64,000 nucleotides of DNA from Bog-159 sp049516155. GTDB taxonomy: Bacteria; Acidobacteriota; Terriglobia; Bryobacterales; Bryobacteraceae. The DNA is taken from contig JBEKTJ010000004.1 in the NCBI GenBank assembly GCA_049516155.1, forward strand, positions 1 through 64,000, given 5' to 3'. The notes under the pieces were generated by a model. The model did not search any database. It was not told the origin of the DNA and saw only the letters and a program-made list of their open reading frames with translations. A program made the translations under genes and the position numbers. Below, piece by piece: positions 28,550-37,029 of this stretch; the first letter of the stretch is position 1, and the number at the start of each line of letters is the position of its first letter.

Positions 28550-29002
28550 TCATACCGCCGCCAAAACCTCAGCGGCATGGCCCGCCGGCTTGACCTTCGA
28601 GAAGATCTTCTGAATCTTACCCCGCTCATCGATCACGAAGGTAGTGCGCTCAATCCCCATTACCTTCTTGCCGTACATATTCTTCTCCTTCCAAACCCCG
28701 TAGGCTTCCACGACCTTCTTATCCACGTCGCAAAGCAGCGTGTACGGAAGTGCCTGGTTGACCTTAAAAGTAGTCTGAGCCTTAGGTGCATCTTTGGAAA
28801 TGCCGAGCACCACCACGCCCTTCTTCTCAAACTTCTTGAAAGTATCCCGAAACTCGCAAGCTTCCACGGTGCAACCCGGAGTGCTAGCTTTGGGATAGAA
28901 AAACAAGACCACCTTCTTACCCCGCACATCGTCCAAATCGAACGATTGCCCCGAATCGGTCTGTAACTGAATCTTAGGAGCTGTATCGCCTTCTTTTAAC
29001 AT
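28550..29002 (-). CDS. bcp: thioredoxin-dependent peroxiredoxin, Bcp/PrxQ type
   Basis: The 150-residue protein reduces hydroperoxides. The peroxidatic cysteine lies in STPGCTVEAC; the second cysteine five residues later is the resolving Cys of the alpha2-type (atypical 2-Cys) PrxQ group. VLFFYPKAST and the conserved Arg in GIERTTFVID complete the active site. The ATG overlaps the gatB stop by seven bases, implying co-transcription with gatB. Confidence 0.93.
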   Translation of the reverse strand: MLKEGDTAPKIQLQTDSGQSFDLDDVRGKKVVLFFYPKASTPGCTVEACEFRDTFKKFEKKGVVVLGISKDAPKAQTTFKVNQALPYTLLCDVDKKVVEAYGVWKEKNMYGKKVMGIERTTFVIDERGKIQKIFSKVKPAGHAAEVLAAV

Positions 29003-30474
29003 AGCTTTTTCTTTATTAGCTCATTGACCAGGCCTGGATGAGCCTGGCCGCGCGATGCCTTCATCACCTGCCCAACCAGAAACCCGAGCACCGTGGCCTT
29101 GCCGCTTTTATACTGTTCCACCTGCTTAGGATTCTGTTGCAGCACCTGGTCGACCATCAGATCCAGTGCGCCACTGTCGCTGATCTGCCGCAGTCCCTCT
29201 CTTTCGACGATCGCAGGCGCCGCATCACCGGTGGCGAACATTTTCGCAAAGACGTCTTTGGCGATCTTACCGGAAATCTCGCCGCTCCGGATCAAGGCCA
29301 CCAATTCGCCAAGCTGCTCCGGCGCAACCGGCGAATCCGCGATCTGCCTGGCTGCCCCGTTAAGCGCGCCCATCAAATCGCCCATCACCCAATTGGCGGC
29401 GGCCTTGGGATCGCTTGCCACCACCGCGGCCCGCTCGTAATACTCCGCGATGGCGCGGCTCGCGGTAAGCACATCCGCATCATACTCACTTAGGCCGTAG
29501 CTCTCCATGAACCGTGCCCGCTTATGCACAGGCAGTTCCGGCATGCGCGTGCGGATCTCATCCAGCCAGACATCCGCGATCCGCAGCGGCGCGAGATCCG
29601 GCTCCGGAAAATAGCGGTAATCGTGCGCATGTTCCTTGCTGCGCATGGTGGCCGTTTCGCCGGTATCCGGATTGAACAGCCGGGTCTCCTGAGGGATCGC
29701 GCCGCCGCTCTCCAGAATCGATACCTGCCGCGCGATCTCATAGTCCAACGCCAACTTCAGAAAGCGGAACGAATTCAGATTCTTCACCTCGGCCTTTGTG
29801 CCGAACCGCTCGGCGCCCCTCAGCCGGACCGACACATTCGCATCGCACCGCAGGTGCCCCTTCTCCATATCGCAGGTGGATACATTCAGGAATTCGAGCG
29901 TCTGCTTTAGGCCGGTCAGGAAATCGTAGGCCTCTTGCGACCCACGCATATCCGGCTCGGTGACGATTTCGATCAGCGGGGTACCGGACCGATTCAGATC
30001 CACATAAGTGTAGCGCGCCGAATCCGGAAAGCCGTCGTGGATGCTCTTGCCGGCATCGTCTTCCATGTGGACGCGTGTGATTCCGATGCGCTTCGGGACG
30101 CCGTCGACGTCGATTTCGACCCAGCCATGGTCGGCCAGTGGCTCCTCGTATTGCGAGATCTGATAGCCCTTGGGAAGGTCGGGATAAAAGTAGTTCTTGC
30201 GCGCGAAGCGGGAAACCGGACGCACTCGGCAGTGCAGGGACAGCGCCGCCTGAATGGCCAGTTCGACCGCCGCGCGATTCAGCACCGGCAGGGCCCCCGC
30301 CAGACCCAGACACACCGGGCAGACATTGCTGTTCGGCTGCGCGCCAAAGCTGGTGGGACAGCCGCAAAAGATCTTGGTCGCAGTGGCCAGTTGGACGTGC
30401 ACTTCGAGGCCGATCACCGGCTCGTATTTGGCGATCGCCTCCGGCCCTGCGAGATCCACGAACGCCGATGACAT
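28996..30474 (-). CDS. gatB: aspartyl/glutamyl-tRNA amidotransferase subunit B
   Basis: GatB phosphorylates and transamidates misacylated Glu-tRNA(Gln) or Asp-tRNA(Asn) using ammonia passed from GatA. The 492-residue product has the signature VIGLEVHVQL, two zinc-type cysteine pairs (CGCPTSFG region and CPVCLG), KNYFYPDLPKGYQISQYE, HMEDDAGKS and the C-terminal YqeY/GatB tail domain (ANWVMGDLMG through KKLC). The ATG at 30472-30474 removes an unrelated 15-residue extension present in the longer open frame. It is followed by bcp with a seven-base overlap. gatA and gatC are not in the window. Confidence 0.95.
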   Translation of the reverse strand: MSSAFVDLAGPEAIAKYEPVIGLEVHVQLATATKIFCGCPTSFGAQPNSNVCPVCLGLAGALPVLNRAAVELAIQAALSLHCRVRPVSRFARKNYFYPDLPKGYQISQYEEPLADHGWVEIDVDGVPKRIGITRVHMEDDAGKSIHDGFPDSARYTYVDLNRSGTPLIEIVTEPDMRGSQEAYDFLTGLKQTLEFLNVSTCDMEKGHLRCDANVSVRLRGAERFGTKAEVKNLNSFRFLKLALDYEIARQVSILESGGAIPQETRLFNPDTGETATMRSKEHAHDYRYFPEPDLAPLRIADVWLDEIRTRMPELPVHKRARFMESYGLSEYDADVLTASRAIAEYYERAAVVASDPKAAANWVMGDLMGALNGAARQIADSPVAPEQLGELVALIRSGEISGKIAKDVFAKMFATGDAAPAIVEREGLRQISDSGALDLMVDQVLQQNPKQVEQYKSGKATVLGFLVGQVMKASRGQAHPGLVNELIKKKLC

Positions 30475-30628
30475 GTTCCTTATATTATTATATTTAGAGT
30501 ATATAATTGGGTGACCCACCGGTCCGAGACCCGGATCGCATGCTGGAACGCCGATTCGATCCCCTGTCGACCATGCCTTTTGTGCGGTTCATGCACGTTC
30601 GATCGGACTCGATCCCAGGAGATATCGC

Positions 30629-31081
30629 CCAGAACATGGCTATTTCGCGACGAAAGTGGGCGAAATCGCTGCTTTGGCACGCGTGTCTCCGGGCCACCGT
30701 CTACGCCGTTTCTGCCGGCAAACAGGGCCTGCTGCGCACGTTGATGGACATTTGGACCACGGCTCCGGTTGTGGAGACGACGCTTCGCCGGGTGGACGCG
30801 CTGGACGATCCCGAAGCCATTGTTCGATTGGTTGCGGCGACTTGTTGCGGCATGCGCAAGGAATACGGCGACATTATGCGCGTGATTCTGAATACCGCGC
30901 CGCACGATCCCGAAGTGGCGGAAACCCTGGCCACGGCAACAGAGCGTTACCGGCAGGCGCTGGTTCATATCGGCCGTCGACTCGCCGAACTCGGCGCCTT
31001 GCGCGAGGGCATGGATCAAAGCCAGGGCTTTGTGGCGAAGCAAGTCGCGCCCTGCTGCGTAACGATAAAGCTACGGGATAG
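30629..31081 (+). pseudogene. TetR-family regulator, frameshifted and 5'-truncated
   Basis: The frame with GTG at 30656 reads the end of a TetR HTH (GYFATKVGEIAALARVSP). It then goes out of phase at 30689-30693 (ccggg), and the next frame continues ATVYAVSAGKQGLLRTLMD, exactly what follows in TetR proteins (SPATVYAVF.SK.GLL). Removing one base restores a continuous HTH plus ligand-binding helix bundle (IVRLVAATCCGMRKEYGDIM, RRLAELGALREG). The normal N-terminal helix is not found upstream. The gene is therefore broken unless a sequencing error explains the shift. It lies between gatB and serA. Confidence 0.72.
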
Positions 31082-31123
31082 GAACGGCCGTGCACCGCGA
31101 TATGATCGGGGGTGGCGCCACGT

Positions 31124-32332
31124 ATGCACGTTCTTATCGCTGACAAATTCGAGCAGTCCGGGCAAGAGGGACTCCAAGCGGCCGGTTGCGAGGTGACCTA
31201 CCAGCCTGGCCTGAAAGACGACGCGCTGGCACAAGCCGTTGAGCAGTTGCGGCCGGACGTCCTGGTGGTGCGGTCGACGAAAGTGACGGAAGCCATTCTG
31301 GCGGCGGGCGCGTTGAAGCTGGTGGTGCGGGCAGGGGCGGGCTACAACACCATCGATGTGGCGGCCGCATCGCGCCGCGGCATTTATGTTTCGAACTGTC
31401 CCGGCAAGAATTCGGCGGCGGTGGCGGAACTGGCGTTTGCGCTGATCCTGGCGCTCGACCGGCGCATCGCGGACAATGTGGCCCTGCTGCGGCAGGGGCA
31501 ATGGAACAAGGCGGAGTTTTCGAAAGCTCGCGGATTGTTTGGCCGCTCGCTGGGCCTGATCGGCGTGGGCCGGATCGGGCGCGAGATGATTCCGCGCGCG
31601 AAAGCTTTCGGCATGCGGGTAATCGCGTGGAGCCGCAGCTTGACTCCGGAGGCGGCCCGGGAACTAGGCATCGAGCACCGGAGGACGCCCGTCGAAGTGG
31701 CCGCGGGGGCGGACATCGTGAGCGTGCATTTAGCGGCGAATGCGCAGACCAGCGGTCTGATCGACGCGAAATTCTTCGACGCCATGCGGCCGGGCGCGTA
31801 TTTTATCAATACGTCGCGGGCGGAAGTTGTGGATCAAGTGGCCTTGAGCTGGGCGGTGCGCAGCAATGGCCTGCGCGCGGCGCTGGATGTGTTCGCCAAC
31901 GAGCCATCCGGCGGCGCGGGCGATTTTGGAGACGACATCGTGAAGCTGCCGGGAGTCTACGGCACGCATCACATCGGCGCGTCCACGGATCAGGCGCAGG
32001 AGGCCATCGCCGCTGAAACCGTGCGCATCGTCAAGACATTTCAGGAAACCGGCAAGGTGCCGAATGTGGTGAATATCGCGCGCGCCACACCCGCCACGTG
32101 TACGCTGGTGGTGCGGCATTTGGACCGCCCCGGCGTGTTGGCCGGCGTGCTCGACCTGATCAGCGCGGCCCGCATCAACGTCCAGGAGATGGAGAATATT
32201 GTCTTCGACGGGGCGCAGGCGGCGGCCGCGCGCATCAACCTGGAGACGGCGCCGGCCGCGGACCTGCTAGATCGGATCAAGGCGGGTAATCCCAACGTGC
32301 TGGAGCTCAGCTTGATCCGCTTGGGAAGTTAG
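31124..32332 (+). CDS. serA: D-3-phosphoglycerate dehydrogenase with ACT domain
   Basis: The 402-residue enzyme oxidises 3-phosphoglycerate to 3-phosphohydroxypyruvate, the first step of serine synthesis. The NAD-binding loop is GLIGVGRIGREMIPRAKAFG, the catalytic Arg lies in INTSRAEVVD, and the catalytic His in GTHHIGAST. Substrate-side KLVVRAGAGYNTID is also typical. Residues from about 330 on form an ACT domain (LVVRHLDRPGVLAGVLDLIS), usual for serine feedback binding. I chose the ATG at 31124 over a GTG twelve bases upstream. Convergent with the next gene, six bases apart. Confidence 0.88.
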   Translation: MHVLIADKFEQSGQEGLQAAGCEVTYQPGLKDDALAQAVEQLRPDVLVVRSTKVTEAILAAGALKLVVRAGAGYNTIDVAAASRRGIYVSNCPGKNSAAVAELAFALILALDRRIADNVALLRQGQWNKAEFSKARGLFGRSLGLIGVGRIGREMIPRAKAFGMRVIAWSRSLTPEAARELGIEHRRTPVEVAAGADIVSVHLAANAQTSGLIDAKFFDAMRPGAYFINTSRAEVVDQVALSWAVRSNGLRAALDVFANEPSGGAGDFGDDIVKLPGVYGTHHIGASTDQAQEAIAAETVRIVKTFQETGKVPNVVNIARATPATCTLVVRHLDRPGVLAGVLDLISAARINVQEMENIVFDGAQAAAARINLETAPAADLLDRIKAGNPNVLELSLIRLGS

Positions 32333-32338
32333 GGCTTG

Positions 32339-33247
32339 TTAAGGTACGTAGACCTTGGACGGACCCGCCAATTTGACATGCGGGTGTTCACTGCCGATCT
32401 TCACGTTCTGAAATCCCGGCTTATTCTCCGGCCTGGCCAGAAAAGTAAGTAGGTACTGCGAATTCAAGCGCAGGCTCACATCATCCAAGAAGGGAGCCAG
32501 GGACACCGGATTTTGCGTGCCCAGCCAATACATATAGCCTCCCGTGTCGTCGCTGAGCTGCCCGAGATAGTTCTGCCCCCAAAGGAGCTGCCGGCCGTTA
32601 CGGCCAAAGCGCCCCGCGCCCGAGTAATAGATCGAAAACACAACGATCCCCGCTTGCTGGGTCTTGTCGATAGCCGCATTGAGGTACGGATTATTCGGAC
32701 CGGAACCATAATCGGGATCGATGCCGCTGGTCACCATCAAAACCTCGCGTGGCGTGGGGCCGGCGGGCCATTTCTTGATCAGTTCTTCCAACGCGATGTA
32801 CGGACTCGCGGAGATGCCCGCCATTCCCAGCGGAAGGCGAAGCGCGTGGGCCGCCAGGCCGTGGTCGGAGGTCAGTGGCTGGACCATTTGAACTGTGCCG
32901 TTTCGCATGTAGCCGATGCCGATTTGAGTGGTGGCCGGTTGGGTGAGCACGAATCTTTTCAGGTCGGCCAGTTGGGTGCCGAGATTGGTGCTGGAACCAT
33001 CGTCGATCAGCAGCCAGAGTTGCAGGCCGTTTTGGCTGCGCAACGGCTCCAGGGCTGTGATCTGCATGTGTTGTCTGTTTTGCGAGACGAAGACGTCGTC
33101 CACGGTCAATTGCGGGGCGGGCGCATCCTTTTGCCCGGTGGCGGTAACGATGACGCTGACAGGCGATCCGGGGGCCGGAATATCGCGCGCGGACAGTGCG
33201 CCAACCGCGATCAATGATGCGGCGATCAGTGTGCCGATGCGGAACAT
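32339..33247 (-). CDS. secreted VWFA-related acidobacterial protein
   Basis: The 302-residue product has a signal peptide (MFRIGTLIAASLIAVGALSA) and a beta-sandwich N-terminal part with VSVIVTATG and LTVDDVFVSQN. A von Willebrand A-like domain follows, with a partial MIDAS-like LLIDDGSSTNLGTQ. This layout corresponds to the VWFA-related acidobacterial family (TIGR03436-like) of unknown function, thought to act at or outside the cell surface. The start at 33247 is supported by AGGAAGG upstream; the longer frame adds a non-signal Arg-rich stretch. Confidence 0.8.
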   Translation of the reverse strand: MFRIGTLIAASLIAVGALSARDIPAPGSPVSVIVTATGQKDAPAPQLTVDDVFVSQNRQHMQITALEPLRSQNGLQLWLLIDDGSSTNLGTQLADLKRFVLTQPATTQIGIGYMRNGTVQMVQPLTSDHGLAAHALRLPLGMAGISASPYIALEELIKKWPAGPTPREVLMVTSGIDPDYGSGPNNPYLNAAIDKTQQAGIVVFSIYYSGAGRFGRNGRQLLWGQNYLGQLSDDTGGYMYWLGTQNPVSLAPFLDDVSLRLNSQYLLTFLARPENKPGFQNVKIGSEHPHVKLAGPSKVYVP

Positions 33248-33329
33248 ATGATTAACCTTCCTGACTATTGGACGCGCGGGAGCCATGTGGGGATACAATG
33301 CGCGGAGCGGTTGTGCGACGCGCGTTAGA

Positions 33330-33728
33330 ATGAACAATATGCGGTATCTGGTGAGGGCGCGGATCAAGCCGGGATGCGAGGCGGCTCTGCTGAAGGCGAT
33401 CGAAGACGGGACTTTGGGCTATGGGTCGGTGGCTGAAGGCGAATACCTTCGTAACATGTCTGACGCCCGGCTTTGTCCGGACGGGACTGCTCGCTGGGTG
33501 GAAGTATGTTACTGCCCGACGCCGCTTGAGGAAGAACGGCCGTATTGGGAGGAGTATTTCGACCTGGTCCGGGTGCAGGATGCCCACGACCGGCGGCGCT
33601 GCCGCGACGAGAACGGGACGGAGCCGTGGGCTTGTGGCGAATGCGATTGCACGGAGCGTTTGGAACACAAGCTGGCGGCTGCGGGGCAGCCGTTTATCGA
33701 GTCGGTCCAGGTGCGGGCGGCCCCATAA
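33330..33728 (+). CDS. conserved hypothetical protein with a CGECDC cysteine motif
   Basis: This 132-residue soluble protein starts MNNMRYLVRARIKPGCEAAL, resembling a small dimeric alpha/beta barrel, and near the C-terminus has ACGECDCTERLEHKLA. It is acidic and Trp/Tyr-rich in the middle (PYWEEYFDLVRV). Similar proteins are conserved in acidobacteria and cyanobacteria without assigned function. It lies upstream of the hydrolase gene at 33753 on the same strand with 24 bases between. Confidence 0.65.
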   Translation: MNNMRYLVRARIKPGCEAALLKAIEDGTLGYGSVAEGEYLRNMSDARLCPDGTARWVEVCYCPTPLEEERPYWEEYFDLVRVQDAHDRRRCRDENGTEPWACGECDCTERLEHKLAAAGQPFIESVQVRAAP

Positions 33729-33752
33729 GCGGGTATTGTCGTACAATCGAAC

Positions 33753-34604
33753 ATGCTTTCCCGAATCCTTTTGTTTGCAGGGGTGACTGCCTCGGTGTGG
33801 GCGCAAAGCGCGGTCACCAAGCAGGTCGAGATTTACGGGCAGAAGATCTACTACCAGGAAGCCGGCTCCGGCGCGGACGTGATTCTGTTGCACGGCCTGG
33901 GAGCGGACCGCGGCGCATGGGCCGCAACAGTGCCGGCGCTGGCCACGAAATTCCACGTCTACGTGCCCGATCAGGTTGGTTTCGGGCAATCCGACAAGCC
34001 GGCGCTGGACTATCGCGTGGGCACACTGGTGGATTTTCTGGACGCGTTCTACAAGAAGGTGGGTGTTAGCAAGGCCACCCTGGTCGGCAACTCACTGGGC
34101 GGCTGGGTAGCCATGGACTTTGCGCTGGCGCATCCGGACAAAGTCAGTCGCCTGGTGCTGGTGGATAGTGCAGGTTACTCGCCCCAGCGCATTGGCGGCG
34201 CGCCACTGACCCGCGAAGCGTTGCAGGCGCTGAATCCGTCGACGGTGGCGGGCGAGAAGCAACTCATGGCGCTGGTCTTCTACAACAAGATGTTCGCCAG
34301 CGATCAATCCGCCGAGCAGGCGTTCGCCACGCACTTGCGCAAGAACGACGGCTACACCATCGACCGTTTCATCGATTCCATTCTGCGCGGCGAGGATGTG
34401 GTGGATGGCAAGCTGGGCGCGATCAAGGCTCCGACGTTGATCGTGTGGGGGCGCGAGGACAGGCTGGTTCCGCTGGCCGCGGGCAAGGCGTTGGCGGAGG
34501 ACATCGCTGGTGCGCAGAGCGTGATCCTGGATTCGTGCGGCCATGTGCCGCCGGTGGAATGCGCTGCGCCGTTCAATGCCGCGCTGCTGAAGTATCTCGA
34601 GTAG
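33753..34604 (+). CDS. alpha/beta-fold hydrolase
   Basis: The 283-residue protein has a likely signal peptide (MLSRILLFAGVTASVWAQ) and a canonical alpha/beta-hydrolase fold: HGLGADRGAW (oxyanion), nucleophile elbow GNSLGGWV, Asp in VWGREDRLVP, and His in DSCGHVPPVE. The substrate is unknown; the family includes C-C-bond hydrolases and esterases. Its last 138 bases are duplicated at 36887-37025, where only a pseudogene fragment remains. It is followed five bases later by a CPXCG gene, also duplicated. Confidence 0.87.
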   Translation: MLSRILLFAGVTASVWAQSAVTKQVEIYGQKIYYQEAGSGADVILLHGLGADRGAWAATVPALATKFHVYVPDQVGFGQSDKPALDYRVGTLVDFLDAFYKKVGVSKATLVGNSLGGWVAMDFALAHPDKVSRLVLVDSAGYSPQRIGGAPLTREALQALNPSTVAGEKQLMALVFYNKMFASDQSAEQAFATHLRKNDGYTIDRFIDSILRGEDVVDGKLGAIKAPTLIVWGREDRLVPLAAGKALAEDIAGAQSVILDSCGHVPPVECAAPFNAALLKYLE

Positions 34605-34797
34605 CCGCGTGGAGTACTTCTTCGCTTGTCCGTATTGCTGGGAGCAAATATCGATGGTGCTGGATACCTCGGTGAAAGGGCAAACCTATGTGGAGGATTG
34701 CGAGGTTTGCTGCCATCCGATCGAGGTGCGGTATACGGTGGAAGACGATGAGGTGTGCGGGTTTGAGGCCAGAGCGCTTGAGTAGTTGTGCCTGAGC
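34466..34797. repeat. direct repeat of about 330 bp, first copy
   Basis: The end of the hydrolase gene plus the whole CPXCG gene here match 36887-37217 (offset 2420-2421). Divergence is low but clearly greater than in the citrate-synthase repeat. Confidence 0.88.
34609..34785 (+). CDS. CPXCG-motif cysteine-rich protein, copy 1
   Basis: The 58-residue protein has FFACPYCWEQI and a second pair in VEDCEVCCHPIEVRYTVEDD. This is the Cys_rich_CPXG layout, a predicted zinc-ribbon protein of unknown role. The GTG at 34609 is five bases after the hydrolase stop (GTAGCCGCGTGG). The second copy at 37030-37206 differs at only a few residues (MVL/IAL, R/Q, F/L, L/V). Confidence 0.82.
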   Translation: MEYFFACPYCWEQISMVLDTSVKGQTYVEDCEVCCHPIEVRYTVEDDEVCGFEARALE

Positions 34798-34999
34798 GAT
34801 TCCGGCAACCGGCAAACGAGCGGATTGATCAGATAATTTGGAAGCGCCGCGCTATTCGCGAGGACTTCCAAAGCAGCGAGGGAAGCTGTCTGCCCACAGT
34901 AGATCATGGGCGTACCTTTGTGGTTCTATCGCCGTGCAGTTTGGCGCCCTCGCCATCATTTGCCGGATATTTGGCCTTGCAAATGCGGTCGACAGTCAA
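34797..34999 (-). pseudogene. RES-domain toxin, frameshifted and truncated
   Basis: Downstream of the antitoxin at 35000 the minus strand reads VDRICKAKYPANDGEGAKLHG, shifts frame, and continues PMIYCGQTASLAALEVLANS and LPNYLI. Together this is the N-terminal half of a RES toxin (VYRI.KAKYP..DGEGA..GGRWN..G.PMIY...SLAALE). The GGRWN core is corrupted at the shift. The open frame is then cut where the duplicated hydrolase-CPXCG block begins, so the rest of the roughly 150-residue toxin is missing. RES toxins degrade NAD+; this copy cannot be active. Confidence 0.72.
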
Positions 35000-35242
35000 T
35001 TACCAGACACCATGCTCCATCTGGCCGAGAACGTCCAGGACCCGTTTTTTCCCGGAGGAAGTCGCCATCATCGAAATCGGCGTAGCAAAGTCCAGCGCAC
35101 GCACCGGTGTTCCTAACCACCGCATCGCTTGCTCCCGGTTTCCCATGACCTCAACGATTCTTTCAATGATGGGCTCCACCGCCGTGCCCCCTTGCCCTTC
35201 TGCCGTTACTGGAACAAATACCTTCTTCCCTATGCCCTTCAC
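35000..35242 (-). CDS. MbcA/ParS/Xre-type antitoxin with DUF2384 domain
   Basis: The C-terminal part contains AMRWLGTPVRALDFATPISM and RVLDVLGQMEHGVW, the toxin-binding DUF2384 signature of RES-Xre modules, and the reading ends right where the RES fragment begins (TAATTG). The start is unclear: a GTG at 35242 gives 80 residues, and a longer frame runs on to 35413 into the next gene. Because its toxin is broken, it may be an orphan antitoxin. Confidence 0.7.
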   Translation of the reverse strand: MKGIGKKVFVPVTAEGQGGTAVEPIIERIVEVMGNREQAMRWLGTPVRALDFATPISMMATSSGKKRVLDVLGQMEHGVW

Positions 35243-35339
35243 GGCAGCCTTCCATTTCGCGCGATCTGGTGGAATCAGGCCGCCGGGCGCGTATCTTTTC
35301 CATAATACGGCTTCCCGGCGATGGCCGCGCTGCCGAAGA

Positions 35340-35807
35340 TTAGTGAACCGCAGTGCAGTCGCCCGTCCGATGGTCTTTAATTTGAAATGCAAGAAACTCG
35401 TGGACGGCGTCAAGCGCGGGCTTGTTATCCGCTATAACCTTCAGCCGCGCCCCGCGTGAAGTTTCCTGCAGATCCCAGTGAAGTTGGTCCTTGAGTTGAG
35501 CCATAGCCGCCGTACCTGGAACATTTTCACTATGCACGAGCATCGGCGCACTGAAATTACCAGCCGCAAACATTTGAGCTATGTGGTGAAAGTGACTGCG
35601 GATTTGATCGCGGGTCTCAGTGTCCCTTACGTCGTTGGCGCTGACGTCGATCAGGCCCCCATCGTAATTAAGCTCAAAATGATGGGTCGTTTTGTCGTGC
35701 GAAAAACCCATCACATGGTCACCGTGCTCGTTGACCATGGTCTGGTGCTCCTGTTGCGAAAACGCCAGAAACGCCCCCAAGAAGAAAACGCACACCGTTC
35801 GAATCAT
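35340..35807 (-). CDS. secreted conserved hypothetical protein
   Basis: The 155-residue protein starts with a signal-like segment (MIRTVCVFFLGAFLAFSQQ). It has HVMGFSHDKTTHHFELNYDG, RDTETRDQIRSHFHHIAQMF and DNKPALDAVHEFLAFQIKDH, parts of a family found in acidobacteria and proteobacteria, sometimes mislabelled aspartate carbamoyltransferase. It is His-rich, so metal binding is conceivable. Function is unknown; the neighbours are a TA remnant and a TauE-type transporter in the opposite direction. Confidence 0.72.
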   Translation of the reverse strand: MIRTVCVFFLGAFLAFSQQEHQTMVNEHGDHVMGFSHDKTTHHFELNYDGGLIDVSANDVRDTETRDQIRSHFHHIAQMFAAGNFSAPMLVHSENVPGTAAMAQLKDQLHWDLQETSRGARLKVIADNKPALDAVHEFLAFQIKDHRTGDCTAVH

Positions 35808-35934
35808 GGATCGATATCTCCTATTCCGGAATGGACGAAGAATCGGACGATTTGTTAGCCCAAGCGATCGCCCCCAAGCCTACACTGCCCGTGCCCGTTG
35901 CAATGGCACGGCTCCCCGAGTTAAGAATGAGGGC

Positions 35935-36777
35935 ATGACAGCCTTGCAGCTCTTGCTCTTAACTGCCGTTTTCTTCGTGACCAGCGGCGTTAGCGTCGTT
36001 ACCGGGAGCACATCGCTCATTACGGTGCCCGCGATGTTCGCGGTTGGCGTCGCTCCGCGCACGGCGGTCGCGACCAACATGTTCGCCCTCACCTTTTTGA
36101 GCGCCGGTGGCTCGCTGCCATTCCTTCGGAGTAGGGGCTTCAGCCGGAAACGGCTTCCCTGGCTCATTGTTCTGACGCTAGCCGGGTCTATATGCGGGGC
36201 GTACCTGCTGCTGATGGCGCCGCAGGGGTCGGTTCCGTTAGTGGTCTCGGCGGCGATGATCGGCGTGGCGATTTTCTCGCTGATCTACCGTCAGGCTGGG
36301 ACATGTCCGGCTACGTCCCCACCCACAAGGGCCGCCGAAATTGCGGGATTTGCATTGACGTTTATCCTGGGAATCTACGGTGGCTTCTTTAGCGGCGGCT
36401 ACGTGACGGTGCTTACGGCGGTCTATGTGGTTTTGTTCCGAATGACATTCGTGGAGGCAGTAGCTACTACCAAGCTGATCAACGTCTTTTCGTCCGGCGT
36501 GGCCACGGTCGTGTTCATGGGACATGGCCTGGTGGACTACCGTCTCGGCGCCCTTCTGGGGGCGGCTATGTTTCTGGGCGCTCTGATCGGGGCGCGCTTC
36601 GCGATTCGTCTGGGCAACGACTGGTTACGCCGAATTTACTTGACGGCCGTTTGGCTGTTGGGTCTGAAGATGTTGCTCTACGATGTATTGGCCAAGAACG
36701 TCTCCTGCGCCGGACCCGCGCACCACGCTCTTGACAACCCTTCAGGCAACTTTACCCCGGCCGGCGCGGTAGATTAG
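35935..36777 (+). CDS. TauE/SafE-family membrane transporter
   Basis: The 280-residue protein has about eight hydrophobic helices and the TauE/SafE (DUF81) pattern: GVSVVTGSTSLITVPAMFAV, AGSICGAYLL, GIYGGFFSGGY and GALIGARFAIRLGNDWLRR. Members move sulfite, sulfoacetate or other organosulfur anions. The last 10 or so residues (FTPAGAVD) come from sequence that is a copy of the amino-acid permease 3' end, so the native C-terminus seems to have been replaced or fused at about 36757. Start ATG at 35935 removes an unrelated upstream run. Confidence 0.85.
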   Translation: MTALQLLLLTAVFFVTSGVSVVTGSTSLITVPAMFAVGVAPRTAVATNMFALTFLSAGGSLPFLRSRGFSRKRLPWLIVLTLAGSICGAYLLLMAPQGSVPLVVSAAMIGVAIFSLIYRQAGTCPATSPPTRAAEIAGFALTFILGIYGGFFSGGYVTVLTAVYVVLFRMTFVEAVATTKLINVFSSGVATVVFMGHGLVDYRLGALLGAAMFLGALIGARFAIRLGNDWLRRIYLTAVWLLGLKMLLYDVLAKNVSCAGPAHHALDNPSGNFTPAGAVD

Positions 36778-36886
36778 CACTCCCAGGGCATTCGCTAACA
36801 TCCACGATCGGATAAACTGCAATCGCCAGGGAAACCACGCTGGACACCAATCCCGCCGGGTGCCGCCACTTTCACCAACATCGGCA
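36765..36886 (-). pseudogene. fragment of amino-acid permease C-terminus
   Basis: Bases 36765-36798 match 37851-37884 (the gcgcggtagattaatactcc region), and 36800-36886 match 37935-38021. An internal deletion of about 50 bases lies between the two blocks. The minus-strand translation ANALGVLIYRAG matches the permease end (ANALGVLIYRAPWR). No start exists, so it is a remnant, abutting the hydrolase fragment. Confidence 0.78.
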
Positions 36887-37025
36887 GAGCCGCTGGCAGC
36901 GGGTAAGGCGTTGGCAGAAGACATCTCGCGGCGCACAGAGCGTGATCCTGGATTCGTGCGGGCATGTGCCGCCGGTGGAATGCGCCGCGCCGTTTAATGC
37001 GGCGCTGCTGAAGTGTGTCGAGTAG
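36887..37025 (+). pseudogene. fragment of alpha/beta-hydrolase C-terminus
   Basis: The stretch corresponds to 34466-34604 and ends in the same TAG (37023-37025). Small indels break the frame (acatctcgcgg versus acatcgctgg). It contains the DSCGHVPPVE region without the rest of the enzyme. It directly precedes CPXCG copy 2, as the intact hydrolase precedes copy 1. Confidence 0.82.
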
Positions 37026-37029
37026 CCGC

